Of a DNA stretch of 64,000 nt, positions 52,621 to 61,579 are shown in pieces. This DNA comes from Pedobacter metabolipauper (GTDB lineage Bacteria > Bacteroidota > Bacteroidia > Sphingobacteriales > Sphingobacteriaceae). The position numbers were made by a program, and so were the translations under genes. The notes under the pieces are model-generated. The model saw nothing but the letters and a program-made list of their open reading frames with translations. It was not told the origin of the DNA and searched no databases. Where the stretch lies: NCBI RefSeq assembly GCF_004362715.1, contig NZ_SNYC01000004.1:1-64000 (forward strand), in the 5' to 3' direction. Within the stretch, counting starts at the first letter, position 1; every line of letters begins with the position of its first letter.

Positions 52621-53709
52621 TTAAAATGCATTCATCACAGCAACAACCTGTTTAACCTGCTCTGCAGTGTGGAAATAGGAGACTGGCAGACTTAATGTTG
52701 TCTGATGAATGGCTTCTGAAATTGGATAGGCCCCTTTTAGCCTGTTCTTTAATGCTTCCTGACGATGGGGAGGAACCGGGTAATGTATTTCTGTTTTAAT
52801 GTTATTTTTTAATAAGTGTGTTCTTAATTTATCTCTTTCAGGATGTCTGATTGAATAGATGTGATACACATCATCGTAATCCGGATGCTGCACCGGAAGT
52901 ATAAAATCAGACTTTAAACCTTCCTGATAAATTTGGGCAAGTTTTTTCTTATGGCTGTTGATGGCATCAAGAGATGTAAGTTTAACAGACAGGAAGCCTG
53001 CTTGTATTTCATCCAGCCTGGAGTTTATTCCAATATACTTATTGTAATATTTTTCATGACAGCCATAATTACGAAGCGCTTTTATTTGAACTATGGCTTC
53101 GGCATCTGCTGACAACAGCGCCCCTCCATCGCCCAATGCGCCAAGGTTCTTTGTTGGATAAAAGCTAAATGCACCAAAATTGCCAAAGGTTCCTGTCTTT
53201 TTTCCTTTATAGGTTGCCCCATGAGATTGTGCACAATCTTCTATCACCTTAAGGTTATTTTTCTCTGCAATACCCAGGATCGGATCCATATCACAAGATT
53301 TACCATAAAGGTGAACGACCATGATTGCCCGGGTTAAAGAGCTGATCTTTTCTTCAATCTTTAACGGATCGATGTTATAGGTATTCAGGTCTGGCTCTAC
53401 CAGCACAGGCACCAGTCCATTGTGGTAAATTGCAAGGATGGTTGCAATATATGTATTTGACGGAACGATCACTTCAGATCCTTCTGGAAATTCAAAGTAT
53501 CTTAATGCCAGCACTAACGCATCTAAACCTGAGGCCAGTCCTGCACAATAACTGTTTCCGCAATAGGCTGCAAACTCCTGTTCAAAAGTAGTTACCTTGT
53601 TTCCAAGAACGAACCATCCTTTATTTAAACTATCGGTAAAACTTTCCTGATAGCGTTCCATAAAAGGCTCATTCAATAAGAACAGGTTCTCATACTCGAT
53701 GGTATTCAT
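52621..53709 (-). CDS. DegT/DnrJ/EryC1/StrS-type sugar aminotransferase (FdtB/QdtB-like)
   Basis: The ATG at 53707-53709 ([17 protein letters not shown]) fits the family start; 13 more codons are open upstream. The 362-residue product has [40 protein letters not shown], and the PLP lysine in [20 protein letters not shown], the signature of dTDP-keto-sugar transaminases. With the 3,4-ketoisomerase encoded just upstream it should make a 3-amino-3,6-dideoxyhexose. The gene overlaps the ketoisomerase gene by 20 bases. No dTDP-glucose synthesis genes are in this window, so the sugar donor must come from elsewhere. Confidence 0.9.
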   Translation of the reverse strand: MNTIEYENLFLLNEPFMERYQESFTDSLNKGWFVLGNKVTTFEQEFAAYCGNSYCAGLASGLDALVLALRYFEFPEGSEVIVPSNTYIATILAIYHNGLVPVLVEPDLNTYNIDPLKIEEKISSLTRAIMVVHLYGKSCDMDPILGIAEKNNLKVIEDCAQSHGATYKGKKTGTFGNFGAFSFYPTKNLGALGDGGALLSADAEAIVQIKALRNYGCHEKYYNKYIGINSRLDEIQAGFLSVKLTSLDAINSHKKKLAQIYQEGLKSDFILPVQHPDYDDVYHIYSIRHPERDKLRTHLLKNNIKTEIHYPVPPHRQEALKNRLKGAYPISEAIHQTTLSLPVSYFHTAEQVKQVVAVMNAF

Positions 53710-54076
53710 ATTGTGGATATGGGGTATAGATATAATCGTTAGATTCAAAATACTCGGATGCCAGCACCATTAGTATGGCATCATCACTAAAGCTGTGCAT
53801 TGAATGCCAGTCTTCAGGCTGGATCAGCAGGCATTTATCCGGAGAATCTAATATAAATGAAGATTCATCTTTCCCATTGTTATTATAAATGATGCAATGA
53901 CCGCGAATACAGATTGCAGCCTGAATGGTTTCATGATGCCTGTGGCCGCCGCGCTCAGAATTGTCGACTCCATAGATATAAAAAATCCGTTTGATATCAA
54001 ATGGGACTACTTTTTCTATAACCGTAAGATTACCCCGGCTATCGGTAAACGTTTTTAAATTAATTAAGGAAGCCAT
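53690..54076 (-). CDS. dTDP-6-deoxy-hex-4-ulose 3,4-ketoisomerase (FdtA/QdtA-like)
   Basis: The 128-residue product is a cupin of the WxcM/FdtA family: [40 protein letters not shown] (the catalytic histidine pair), [13 protein letters not shown] and [20 protein letters not shown]. It moves the keto group of dTDP-4-keto-6-deoxyglucose from C4 to C3. The stereochemical outcome (Fdt or Qdt) is not readable. It overlaps both neighbours and is coupled to the aminotransferase. Confidence 0.9.
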   Translation of the reverse strand: MASLINLKTFTDSRGNLTVIEKVVPFDIKRIFYIYGVDNSERGGHRHHETIQAAICIRGHCIIYNNNGKDESSFILDSPDKCLLIQPEDWHSMHSFSDDAILMVLASEYFESNDYIYTPYPQYEYHRV

Positions 54077-55067
54077 AGTTCAGTGCATTTTTTTTGTAGA
54101 AATTCTTGTAATAGCCCCTTAGAAAGAACAGAATAGACCTGCCGGTAACCTTACGTACATATTGAATATCATTGGTAACTTCATGAGATACAATATCCTG
54201 GCTGTAATCGCTAATTAACGATTCTGCTTTTGAAAGGGCCAGACTATATGGCCTGTAAATGTGTTTTATTGGGTTTCTTGATAAATTATAGACTTCATTT
54301 GAAAGGCTGTAACTATCATTAAGTGTATACTGGAAATCATGATAGTGGTAAAATACGAGATCAAAGGATTTATGGGTTATACCCTCATGGCCTGTAATTT
54401 TTCCATGTTTTTCTTTGAAGGTATATTGTTGAACATTCCAGGGGGCAACGCCACCCCCCAGATGTTGCAACACGTGAACTGTACTAAATCTGCTGATCCA
54501 ATCATCGAGGTACTTTTGATCTCCAAATTTACCATCTTCAAATCGGTTAAAACACCATTCTAAACAGGCTTCAACCCACCAGTTAAGTACCTCCATGCCT
54601 TCTCCCGTATTTTTAAATGTCATAAACTGCACGCAATAGATGCCACTTGTTATGGATTGATCATAGCGTTTAGTGTACCTGTGTTCGGTAATCATAACAG
54701 ACTTTGTTCCCATCTCTGCCAGCAGAACGGCCGGATCATTGAAAAACAACAGGTCTGCATCAACATAGGTACAGTGGTCTAAATTGAATGTATCAATACA
54801 ATATTTTATGGTAGACGAAGCGCAAGTCCAGCAATATTCGCCGGCACTTCTTTCTTTTTTTACGGCCAGCAACCTGTCATTCTCAAATTGCCTTAAGCTT
54901 ACAATAGTGGCATGCGGAAGATTAAGGCCGCTAAGCAGATCATAACAATGATGATCAAAAGCGAAGATATACAGGTGAAAATCCGCACACTGCTCTTCTA
55001 ATGAATTGTACATTGCCAAACCTCTTGACAGGTAGGCCGTATTAAACAGGGTACAGAATTTAAGCAT
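54060..55067 (-). CDS. GT-A type glycosyltransferase
   Basis: The 335-residue product resembles nucleotide-diphospho-sugar transferases of the GT8 or GT-A type. It begins MLKFCTLFNTAYLSRGLAMY (typical first strand and loop) and has a DxD motif in DHCTYVDADLLFFNDPAVLL at about residues 95-114 and a late VQQYTF...KSFDLVFYHYHDF block. It probably transfers the amino sugar made by the two following enzymes; the acceptor is unknown. It overlaps the methyltransferase gene by 8 bases and the ketoisomerase gene by 17. Confidence 0.82.
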   Translation of the reverse strand: MLKFCTLFNTAYLSRGLAMYNSLEEQCADFHLYIFAFDHHCYDLLSGLNLPHATIVSLRQFENDRLLAVKKERSAGEYCWTCASSTIKYCIDTFNLDHCTYVDADLLFFNDPAVLLAEMGTKSVMITEHRYTKRYDQSITSGIYCVQFMTFKNTGEGMEVLNWWVEACLEWCFNRFEDGKFGDQKYLDDWISRFSTVHVLQHLGGGVAPWNVQQYTFKEKHGKITGHEGITHKSFDLVFYHYHDFQYTLNDSYSLSNEVYNLSRNPIKHIYRPYSLALSKAESLISDYSQDIVSHEVTNDIQYVRKVTGRSILFFLRGYYKNFYKKNALNYGFLN

Positions 55068-55860
55068 GTTGCGAAATATTAATTAAATAAAATCCTTTGT
55101 TAGCTCCCGCAGGTTTTGCGTCTATGTACATCACAGCTTCTCCGTTTACATAGGACGGAAACTCTGCTACAACTTTATACTGATCAGAAAAGTGACTTAA
55201 AAAAAACTCCTCATGGAAAAACCATGCAGGATAGGATGCCGGATAAATTTCTGGCGGAACAATTTGCAAGGTTAAACGATCATCTGATGTATAGCTAAAT
55301 GCAGTTCTGTCAAACAGCAGGAAATCAAAGTTATAGGTAGCCAGTTTTTTAAGAAACACATGCGGCTCCGGTAAATACTGAACCGAGCTTGACAGCAGTA
55401 CAAAATCAATGTCTTTGTCTGCATAGCATTCATCAATTGAGTTGTAGAACTTTAATGTATCATCTTCAAAATTTGCTTTACCGCAGGCTACGTAATGTTC
55501 CTGCTCAACTACATTCCAACTGGCACATTTATCTGAAGTAAGGAAATCTTTGATCTGGTAATAGGTGCTGCCCAGAGAACCCCCAAAATCAAGAATGTGT
55601 AATGGGCGTTTTTTTATAGTGACGCTAAGCATTAAATAAGCCAGTAGCGAATACGGATATTCTTTCTCATTAAAGATTACAGAATCCCGCTCGTATACTG
55701 CCTCTCCTGCTTTTACCTTCAATAATGAATCTTTGGTTTTTTGCAGAATGATATCCGAGTCATAACCCCCGGCAGCAGAAGTTACCTTAGACCAGGACGG
55801 ATAATCGCCAAACCAGCCATACTGCTCTCTTTTACGCTTTGAAAATATTGTTTTTAACAT
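55060..55860 (-). CDS. TIGR04325 family methyltransferase
   Basis: The 266-residue product has the TIGR04325 start (KREQYGWFGDYPSWSKVTSA) and a SAM-binding motif I in HILDFGGSLGSTYYQIKDFL, followed by DFVLLSSSVQYLPEPHVFLK. TIGR04325 proteins are putative methyltransferases found in surface-polysaccharide clusters. It is the first gene of the four-gene sugar cluster, all minus strand with overlaps. Confidence 0.87.
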   Translation of the reverse strand: MLKTIFSKRKREQYGWFGDYPSWSKVTSAAGGYDSDIILQKTKDSLLKVKAGEAVYERDSVIFNEKEYPYSLLAYLMLSVTIKKRPLHILDFGGSLGSTYYQIKDFLTSDKCASWNVVEQEHYVACGKANFEDDTLKFYNSIDECYADKDIDFVLLSSSVQYLPEPHVFLKKLATYNFDFLLFDRTAFSYTSDDRLTLQIVPPEIYPASYPAWFFHEEFFLSHFSDQYKVVAEFPSYVNGEAVMYIDAKPAGANKGFYLINISQHA

Positions 55861-55977
55861 GGATTACTTCCCGATTTCTGCTTACATGACAACAGAAAAT
55901 CTAAAAGGTCCTATATGATTTCATACTATTTTTAAATTTTTATCAAATAATTGCGTTAGTTGATCCGGCTGCATTCT

Positions 55978-58461
55978 CTAATTTGAAACATCATCGTTCT
56001 TTATCCCGCGCCTGGTCTTTTTCGGTGTATCTTTTAACCTGCCAAAATTATAGTTGAGGCTGAACTTATAATTCCTGAAATACTGCTGACCGGTACTGTT
56101 TTCCAGAAAACCCAGTCCTGTGGTCTGCACCTTATTATCCCTGAATTTTTTAAATGGGTTGTTTAATGTTGCTGTTAGGCTCAGCTTGTCTTTAATAAGT
56201 CCGTGGCTGCTGCTGAACGAGGTATTGACCTGTGCCTTATTGATCGACTGGACGGATTTTGAGACCGGGCTTTTGCCAATTACATTCAGGTTTGCATTTA
56301 ATCTCCATAGGGATGCAGGCCGGATGCTGCTGCTGACGGTAAAGTTGTGATATAACCCTTTTGTTTCCGGAAGTTCTGTTCCGTGCCGGACCAGATCCAA
56401 ATGTGTTAAATTGCCGTTAAAGTTAAATGAAACCGTCTTTGTGGCGTTAAATGCGAGGTAAAGGTCAGTGCTTAATGCAGTTCCCTTTCCAACATTTGCG
56501 TAGGTACTGGATGTGATGCGAGTGTTGGCATCGTATATAAATATTCTAAAATCGAGGTTATTGAACATCGAATAACCGAGGCCCAGGTTCACTGATAATT
56601 TTCCATTTTTATTATAGACCAACATCAAATTATTGATTAAGGATGGGCGCAGACCCGGATTCCCACTGGATTCGAAACTCGGATTACTGCGGTCGGTAAA
56701 TGGGTTTAAGCGGTTAATACCGGGTCTTTTTAACCGCTGTGAAAACCCGGCATTCAGGCTGTTGCTTCCTGTAAGCTGTAACCCAACGGATAGTGATGGC
56801 ACCACATGCAGATAATCTTGTTTAATGTCTCCGCTTACCAGGGTCTCTTCCAAACGGACTCCGCCTTTAACACTTACCTGCTTACCGGTATAGCCAATAG
56901 AGGTATAGCCAGCCAGAACATCCTGTGCAAGACTAAAGTTGTTCCCGTTGAGGGGGTCTGTTTCAAGCTGTCCGCTTGATGCGTTCATGATGCGGTAGGC
57001 ATAATCACTCTTGTTGCCCCTTAAGATGACCTTTGCACCTGACTCAAAAACCCATTTTTTAAATGCCGTTACATAATCGCCCTGCATTGTATGTTCATCC
57101 GAACCGGCTTCATTTTCCTGAGCGTAACCGCTTAACGGATAATTTACCTGTTCGCCTATCTCTAGCTGGTTATTGTTTTCGTTTGCATAACTGCTATACC
57201 GGTAAGAGAACGTAAGCAGCTTACTCTTGCTTGATTTAAAGCCGATCTGATAATTTAGTGAAGCATCCAGTCCGGCGCCATTCCCTTTAAATTTATTCTT
57301 CAAACGGTAGGATTCCAAAACCGAAGCATTGAGCGCGTGAAGATCAGACTGTAGGTTAAAGATTTCTCTGTTGCTATTTCTGCTGAGATTAAATTGTACG
57401 GAAATGAGCCTCAGATCACTCCATTCATAGCTGATGTCTGAACCAAAATAACCGGTATTTGAATTCGACCTGCGGTCTCCGTTTTGAATTAAACTGGTCA
57501 TGGTTGTACCCGTTGTATTTCTTTGTAACGCATTGAGCGTTACCGGTACTTTAGCCAGCGATCCGCCGGCAAATACAGAAACCCCAAGCTTACCCGCTTT
57601 AGCGTTGAATGATGTGCCAATGCCGGGGCCGCCCGCCGGAAAGGCCTCATTAAAGTTTAAGGTGCCGCTATACCCATCGCCCGGCTTCTTATTGGTTACG
57701 ATATTAATAATACCCGCAAATCCTTCTGCATCATATTTTGCCGGCGGATTGGTGATCACCTCTATCTTTTGAATGGCAGACGCCGGCATGCTCCGCAATA
57801 CTTCCTTTGGATTATGTGTCACCAGTGCCGACGGCTTACCGTTGATAAAGATCTGAAAGCTGGAATTGTTCTTTAACAGGATATTCTGATCTGCATCTAC
57901 CGAAACAAACGGGACTTTACGCATCATATCCAGCAGATTGCTTCCTTTACTATCGGGATCTGACTGCAGGTCGTATACCAGCCGGTCTGACTCTTGCCGG
58001 ACCAAAGGCCTGGCTGAGGTAACCTCAACCCCTTTCAACTGTTTCACATCCGGCCGAAGCTCCAGGGTACCAACATCTATGGTCTGCGGGACTGCCCCTG
58101 AGCTCGTGCCTGAGGCCGTGTCTAAGCGCATACCAGAATGTGCATTTGTAATCGTTAATGCTACTACTTTTTTCAAGTAGCCTATCCGCGCTACATGGAG
58201 TGTATAACTGCCAGCGGGGAGCTTCTGCAAGATAAAATTTCCGCTGCTGTCGGTAGTCCCGGCCGCCATATTTTTAAGCGCTGGATCTTTAATACTGATG
58301 GTTACCCAGGCCGCGGGTCTTTTACTCAACGAGTCGACCAGTTTCCCGGAAACGGAAAAGAAAGCAGGGTTTGTTTGGGCCGTTGCACATTTGCTTAAGG
58401 CGAATATGTTGGCCAGTATTAAAAGCAGGACGATACCAGGACCGGGTTTAAATGTTTTCAT
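55978..58461 (-). CDS. Outer-membrane beta-barrel (PF14905-type) TonB-linked receptor
   Basis: The ATG at 58459-58461 is chosen because it gives a clean signal peptide (MKTFKPGPGIVLLLILANIF then ALSKCATAQ); the frame is open 17 codons further. The 827-residue product has a carboxypeptidase-regulatory-like domain (VSGKLVDSLSKRPAAWVTIS), a plug-like domain (LLDMMRKVPFVSVDADQNIL, IQKIEVITNPPAKYDAEGFA) and a beta-barrel ending YKFSLNYNFGRLKDTPKKTR. No STN domain is present, and no SusD-type gene is adjacent. Ligand unknown. Confidence 0.9.
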   Translation of the reverse strand: MKTFKPGPGIVLLLILANIFALSKCATAQTNPAFFSVSGKLVDSLSKRPAAWVTISIKDPALKNMAAGTTDSSGNFILQKLPAGSYTLHVARIGYLKKVVALTITNAHSGMRLDTASGTSSGAVPQTIDVGTLELRPDVKQLKGVEVTSARPLVRQESDRLVYDLQSDPDSKGSNLLDMMRKVPFVSVDADQNILLKNNSSFQIFINGKPSALVTHNPKEVLRSMPASAIQKIEVITNPPAKYDAEGFAGIINIVTNKKPGDGYSGTLNFNEAFPAGGPGIGTSFNAKAGKLGVSVFAGGSLAKVPVTLNALQRNTTGTTMTSLIQNGDRRSNSNTGYFGSDISYEWSDLRLISVQFNLSRNSNREIFNLQSDLHALNASVLESYRLKNKFKGNGAGLDASLNYQIGFKSSKSKLLTFSYRYSSYANENNNQLEIGEQVNYPLSGYAQENEAGSDEHTMQGDYVTAFKKWVFESGAKVILRGNKSDYAYRIMNASSGQLETDPLNGNNFSLAQDVLAGYTSIGYTGKQVSVKGGVRLEETLVSGDIKQDYLHVVPSLSVGLQLTGSNSLNAGFSQRLKRPGINRLNPFTDRSNPSFESSGNPGLRPSLINNLMLVYNKNGKLSVNLGLGYSMFNNLDFRIFIYDANTRITSSTYANVGKGTALSTDLYLAFNATKTVSFNFNGNLTHLDLVRHGTELPETKGLYHNFTVSSSIRPASLWRLNANLNVIGKSPVSKSVQSINKAQVNTSFSSSHGLIKDKLSLTATLNNPFKKFRDNKVQTTGLGFLENSTGQQYFRNYKFSLNYNFGRLKDTPKKTRRGIKNDDVSN

Positions 58462-58569
58462 GTAGTATTTGGTTGATTGATGAGACAAAAAGTATGGGCA
58501 TACCATTCCCATCAGCAGGAAAATGCTGGTGTGATTGGATGCGTTAAGTTTTAATGGTTAATGATCTGA

Positions 58570-58911
58570 TCAGGGGTTGCTTTTTTTGCGCACCAGCAGG
58601 TAGTAGGCCAGAAAGCCCATGGCGACAAAGATCATCTCAATTCCATATGGCAAAGGCGACTCGAGTATTTGAGCATCCGGAACACAATAAATGACAACCA
58701 AACCTATACCACCGAACAATAAAATAACCCCCCATTTCAAGGCGGCCACCTTATGGTCAAATGAGCTGCCCAATAGCTTTAACAGCTCGGGATCTGACTG
58801 GCCGGAATTGATGAGGCGCATTTTTAAGATGAAGTTAAGAATAGCTACAGCCAGTATAACGGTTGCCGCGAAGAAGGATATGGAGACTAATATGCTTTCT
58901 AAATATTGCAT
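58570..58911 (-). CDS. Small three-helix membrane protein (DUF6249-like)
   Basis: The 113-residue product has three hydrophobic segments: VSISFFAATVILAVAILNFI (near the start), KWGVILLFGGIGLVVIYCVP in the middle and GIEMIFVAMGFLAYYLLVRK near the end, with a charged KMRLINSGQSDPELLKLLGS loop. This fits the small DUF6249-type proteins of Bacteroidota, which have no known function. It is divergent from the second ECF sigma gene, and its start lies 55 bases before the first of two inverted-repeat arms. Confidence 0.7.
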   Translation of the reverse strand: MQYLESILVSISFFAATVILAVAILNFILKMRLINSGQSDPELLKLLGSSFDHKVAALKWGVILLFGGIGLVVIYCVPDAQILESPLPYGIEMIFVAMGFLAYYLLVRKKSNP

Positions 58912-58964
58912 GATGATACGTTTTTGATGATGAACAATTGCCCAGTAGACACGGCTGCATTTTA

Positions 58965-59028
58965 AAATGTTGCAGCAATTGGAAACTATTTCTGGAAAAT
59001 ACGTTAATTTTTGGCAACTGCAACATTT
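58965..59028. repeat. 11-base inverted repeat in the divergent ECF sigma promoter region
   Basis: AAATGTTGCAG (58965-58975) and CTGCAACATTT (59018-59028) are perfect complements separated by 42 bases. The left arm also belongs to a local dyad (GCTGCA at 58954-58959, TGCAGC at 58971-58976), and ATGTTGCAG recurs as the start of the sigma coding region at 59054. It may be an operator for the divergent pair; function not shown. Confidence 0.5.
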
Positions 59029-59047
59029 AAGAGGTTACCCGTGTCTA

Positions 59048-59617
59048 ATGGTCATGTTGCAGGAAAAGGAGCTCGTTGCTAAAATTTTACAGGGGGACCC
59101 TAAAGCTTTTGAGGCCCTGGTAATGCGATATGAAAAGCTGGTTCTTTATGTAACCAGCAAACTGATCAGGAGCGAGGATGATGTGATGGACGTTTGCCAG
59201 GAAGTATTCATTAAGGTGCATAGGGGCATCCATAAGTTTAGCTTTAATGCCAAACTGAGCACCTGGATTGCACGGATTGCTTACCTGACGGCGATCAACC
59301 ACCTCAGAAAATACCAAACCGAAAATCAGAGGCGGATCAATGATGATGAGCTGCTGCTTGAGCAGTATCATTTTAGTGAAGAGACCCCTGAGCATATCCT
59401 GATCCAAAAAGATGTTGCTGCTTATGTGCATCATCTAATAGACCAGCTGCCGCTGCCTTACCGTACGGCATTAACTTTGTATCACCTGCAGGAATTTTCA
59501 TATGCAGAGATCCAGGAAATTACGGGAATGCCCGAAGGGACCATTAAAAATTACCTGTTCAGGGCACGCAAATTATTAAAGGAAAAATTGGAAGTGTATT
59601 TGCAAGATGAGAAATAA
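59048..59617 (+). CDS. ECF RNA polymerase sigma factor (second)
   Basis: The product of about 190 residues starts at the ATG at 59048 or 59054 (MLQEKELVAKILQGDPKAFE); the frame is open to an ATG at 58967, but those residues look non-coding. Region 2 (FEALVMRYEKLVLYVTSKLI, VMDVCQEVFIKVHRGI) and region 4 (LPLPYRTALTLYHLQEFSYA, EIQEITGMPEGTIKNYLFRA) are complete. It is of the RpoE-like kind rather than the FecI-like kind. The small membrane protein that follows overlaps by 11 bases and is the obvious anti-sigma candidate. Confidence 0.9.
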   Translation: MVMLQEKELVAKILQGDPKAFEALVMRYEKLVLYVTSKLIRSEDDVMDVCQEVFIKVHRGIHKFSFNAKLSTWIARIAYLTAINHLRKYQTENQRRINDDELLLEQYHFSEETPEHILIQKDVAAYVHHLIDQLPLPYRTALTLYHLQEFSYAEIQEITGMPEGTIKNYLFRARKLLKEKLEVYLQDEK

Positions 59618-60020
59618 TATGGAAGCGCTTAACGATCAGAAAATCCAGGAAATGCTGGAAAATAAGCAAGTGGATGCGGCTATGATTGCCGCTGATAAAG
59701 ATATCCATACCTATACTAGGCTTTTTGAAGTATTGAAGAAAGAACCGGAAATCAGCTTGCCGTTTGGCTTCGCGGGGAGGGTTACCCGGATAGCCTATGC
59801 CAGCCCCGGAGGCTTTAAATCTCAGATTCTGGCGGTTGCAGTAGCTATAGCCATCAGTATGATTTCTTGTCTGGCCCTGTATAGGTTTCAAACTGAATTG
59901 ACGTTGCGCCTGTTTTCTTTCCTGTTCTCCGTTAAATATATTATCGCTGCGGTTATTGCCGGCTTTCTGATCATCCAGTACCTTGATCAGAAATTTGTAA
60001 AGAAGCGAACGATTGTGTAA
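59607..60020 (+). CDS. Small membrane protein, probable anti-sigma partner
   Basis: The 137-residue product has a cytoplasmic N-terminal half (MEALNDQKIQEMLENKQVDA) with LPFGFAGRVTRIAYASPGGF, and two membrane helices (SQILAVAVAIAISMISCLAL; YIIAAVIAGFLIIQYLD). No zinc-binding HxxxCxxC motif is seen. The overlap with the sigma gene and the membrane layout suggest an anti-sigma role; no known family was recognised. Confidence 0.65.
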   Translation: MRNNMEALNDQKIQEMLENKQVDAAMIAADKDIHTYTRLFEVLKKEPEISLPFGFAGRVTRIAYASPGGFKSQILAVAVAIAISMISCLALYRFQTELTLRLFSFLFSVKYIIAAVIAGFLIIQYLDQKFVKKRTIV

Positions 60021-60055
60021 AATCTAATAACAAATTTTATTTAGCACCCTGCCAA

Positions 60056-60088
60056 TTTGTCATTTATAAATTAAATTGTGTATTTTTG
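60056..60088 (+). promoter_or_regulatory. Bacteroidota-type promoter of the miaB operon
   Basis: TTTG at 60056-60059 and TATTTTTG at 60081-60088 are 21 bases apart and both match the consensus (TTTG; TAnnTTTG). Transcription would begin near 60094, just upstream of the preferred miaB ATG at 60115. Confidence 0.7.
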
Positions 60089-60114
60089 AGACCATTAAAA
60101 ATGTTAACCCATTT

Positions 60115-61563
60115 ATGATTGATCTACAGGTTACCGATAAGACACACGATGAAGAGCGCCAGGGAGAGGCTTTGATTATTGATGCCCCACGGGTACGCAA
60201 CGGCCGAAAACTGTATATTGAAAGTTATGGATGCCAGATGAATTTTGCGGATAGCGAAATTGTGGCTTCCATTTTACTGGACCAGGGTTTTGAAACGACT
60301 GGTGATTATAAAGAGGCTGACGTTGTATTTATCAATACCTGCTCGATCCGCGAAAATGCGGAGCAGCGGGTCCGTAACCGTCTTTCTCAGTTCGGTGCAG
60401 AAAAACGCAGGAACCCCAAGCTTATTGTTGGTGTTCTTGGTTGTATGGCAGAACGCTTAAAGTCAAAATTTCTGGAAGAAGAGAAACTTGTTGATGTTGT
60501 GGTTGGCCCTGATGCTTACCGTGAACTTCCACAGTTATTGAATGAAGTAGAAAGCGGCCACAAGGCAATCAACGTATTGCTGTCCCGCGAAGAAACCTAT
60601 GCCGATATTAGTCCGGTCCGTTTAAATGGAAACGGCATTACTGCTTTCATTTCTATTATGCGGGGTTGTGACAACATGTGCTCTTTCTGCGTGGTTCCGT
60701 TTACCAGGGGCCGCGAAAGAAGCAGAGACCCGCATTCCATTCTCGCTGAAGCACAGGACTTGTTTGACAGGGGCTATAAGGAGGTTACTTTACTTGGCCA
60801 GAATGTTGACTCTTACAAATGGAAAGGCAAGGATGCAGATGAGGATGCAGGGATCGAAGTGAACTTTGCCCAGCTTTTAGAAAAAGTTGCACTGGTTAGT
60901 CCCGATCTTAGAGTTCGTTTTTCAACATCGCACCCTAAAGACATTACCGACGAGGTTTTATATGCCATTGCCCGGCACGACAATATTTGCAATTACATTC
61001 ACCTGCCCGTTCAATCCGGAAGCAGCAGGGTACTGGAGCTGATGAACCGTACTTATACCCGCGAGTGGTATATTAACAGAATAGACGCCATCCGCAGCAT
61101 CATTCCGGATTGTGCGATCTCTTCAGATATTATTGCTGGCTTTTGCACAGAGACGGAAGAAGAGCACCGGGAAACACTGAGTATCATGGATTATGTACAA
61201 TACGATTTTGCATTTACGTTCAGCTACTCAGAAAGGCCCGGTACACTGGCCGCCCGTAAATTTGCTGACGATATCCCTGAAGAAGTTAAGAAACGCAGGC
61301 TTAGTGAAATACTTTTAAAACAGCAGGAAACTTCTCTTTACCGCTTACAGCAATTTGTTGGAAAAACGGTTAGGATCCTGGTAGAAGGAAGTTCCAAAAA
61401 ATCAGATCAGGATCTTTGTGGACGAAACGACCAGAATGCCATGGTTGTTTTCCCTGCAGCTGAAGGTATTGAGGCCGGACAGTATGCTTATGTTCATATT
61501 GACCGTTGTACCTCTGCTACTTTGCTGGGCACTGCAGTAGTTGAAGAACCTCAGATTGTTTAA
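60115..61563 (+). CDS. miaB: tRNA-2-methylthio-N6-dimethylallyladenosine synthase MiaB
   Basis: The ATG at 60115 is preferred: the frame is open to a TTG at 60076, but that lies on the promoter. The 482-residue product has the methylthiotransferase domain ([44 protein letters not shown]: three cluster cysteines), the radical-SAM motif C185xxxC189xxC192 in [18 protein letters not shown], and a C-terminal TRAM domain ([20 protein letters not shown]). It adds a methylthio group to i6A37 of tRNAs reading codons that start with U. It heads the operon with the sigma-54 activator and lptE. Confidence 0.96.
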   Translation: MIDLQVTDKTHDEERQGEALIIDAPRVRNGRKLYIESYGCQMNFADSEIVASILLDQGFETTGDYKEADVVFINTCSIRENAEQRVRNRLSQFGAEKRRNPKLIVGVLGCMAERLKSKFLEEEKLVDVVVGPDAYRELPQLLNEVESGHKAINVLLSREETYADISPVRLNGNGITAFISIMRGCDNMCSFCVVPFTRGRERSRDPHSILAEAQDLFDRGYKEVTLLGQNVDSYKWKGKDADEDAGIEVNFAQLLEKVALVSPDLRVRFSTSHPKDITDEVLYAIARHDNICNYIHLPVQSGSSRVLELMNRTYTREWYINRIDAIRSIIPDCAISSDIIAGFCTETEEEHRETLSIMDYVQYDFAFTFSYSERPGTLAARKFADDIPEEVKKRRLSEILLKQQETSLYRLQQFVGKTVRILVEGSSKKSDQDLCGRNDQNAMVVFPAAEGIEAGQYAYVHIDRCTSATLLGTAVVEEPQIV

Positions 61564-61579
61564 TTAAATACGCTTCATT

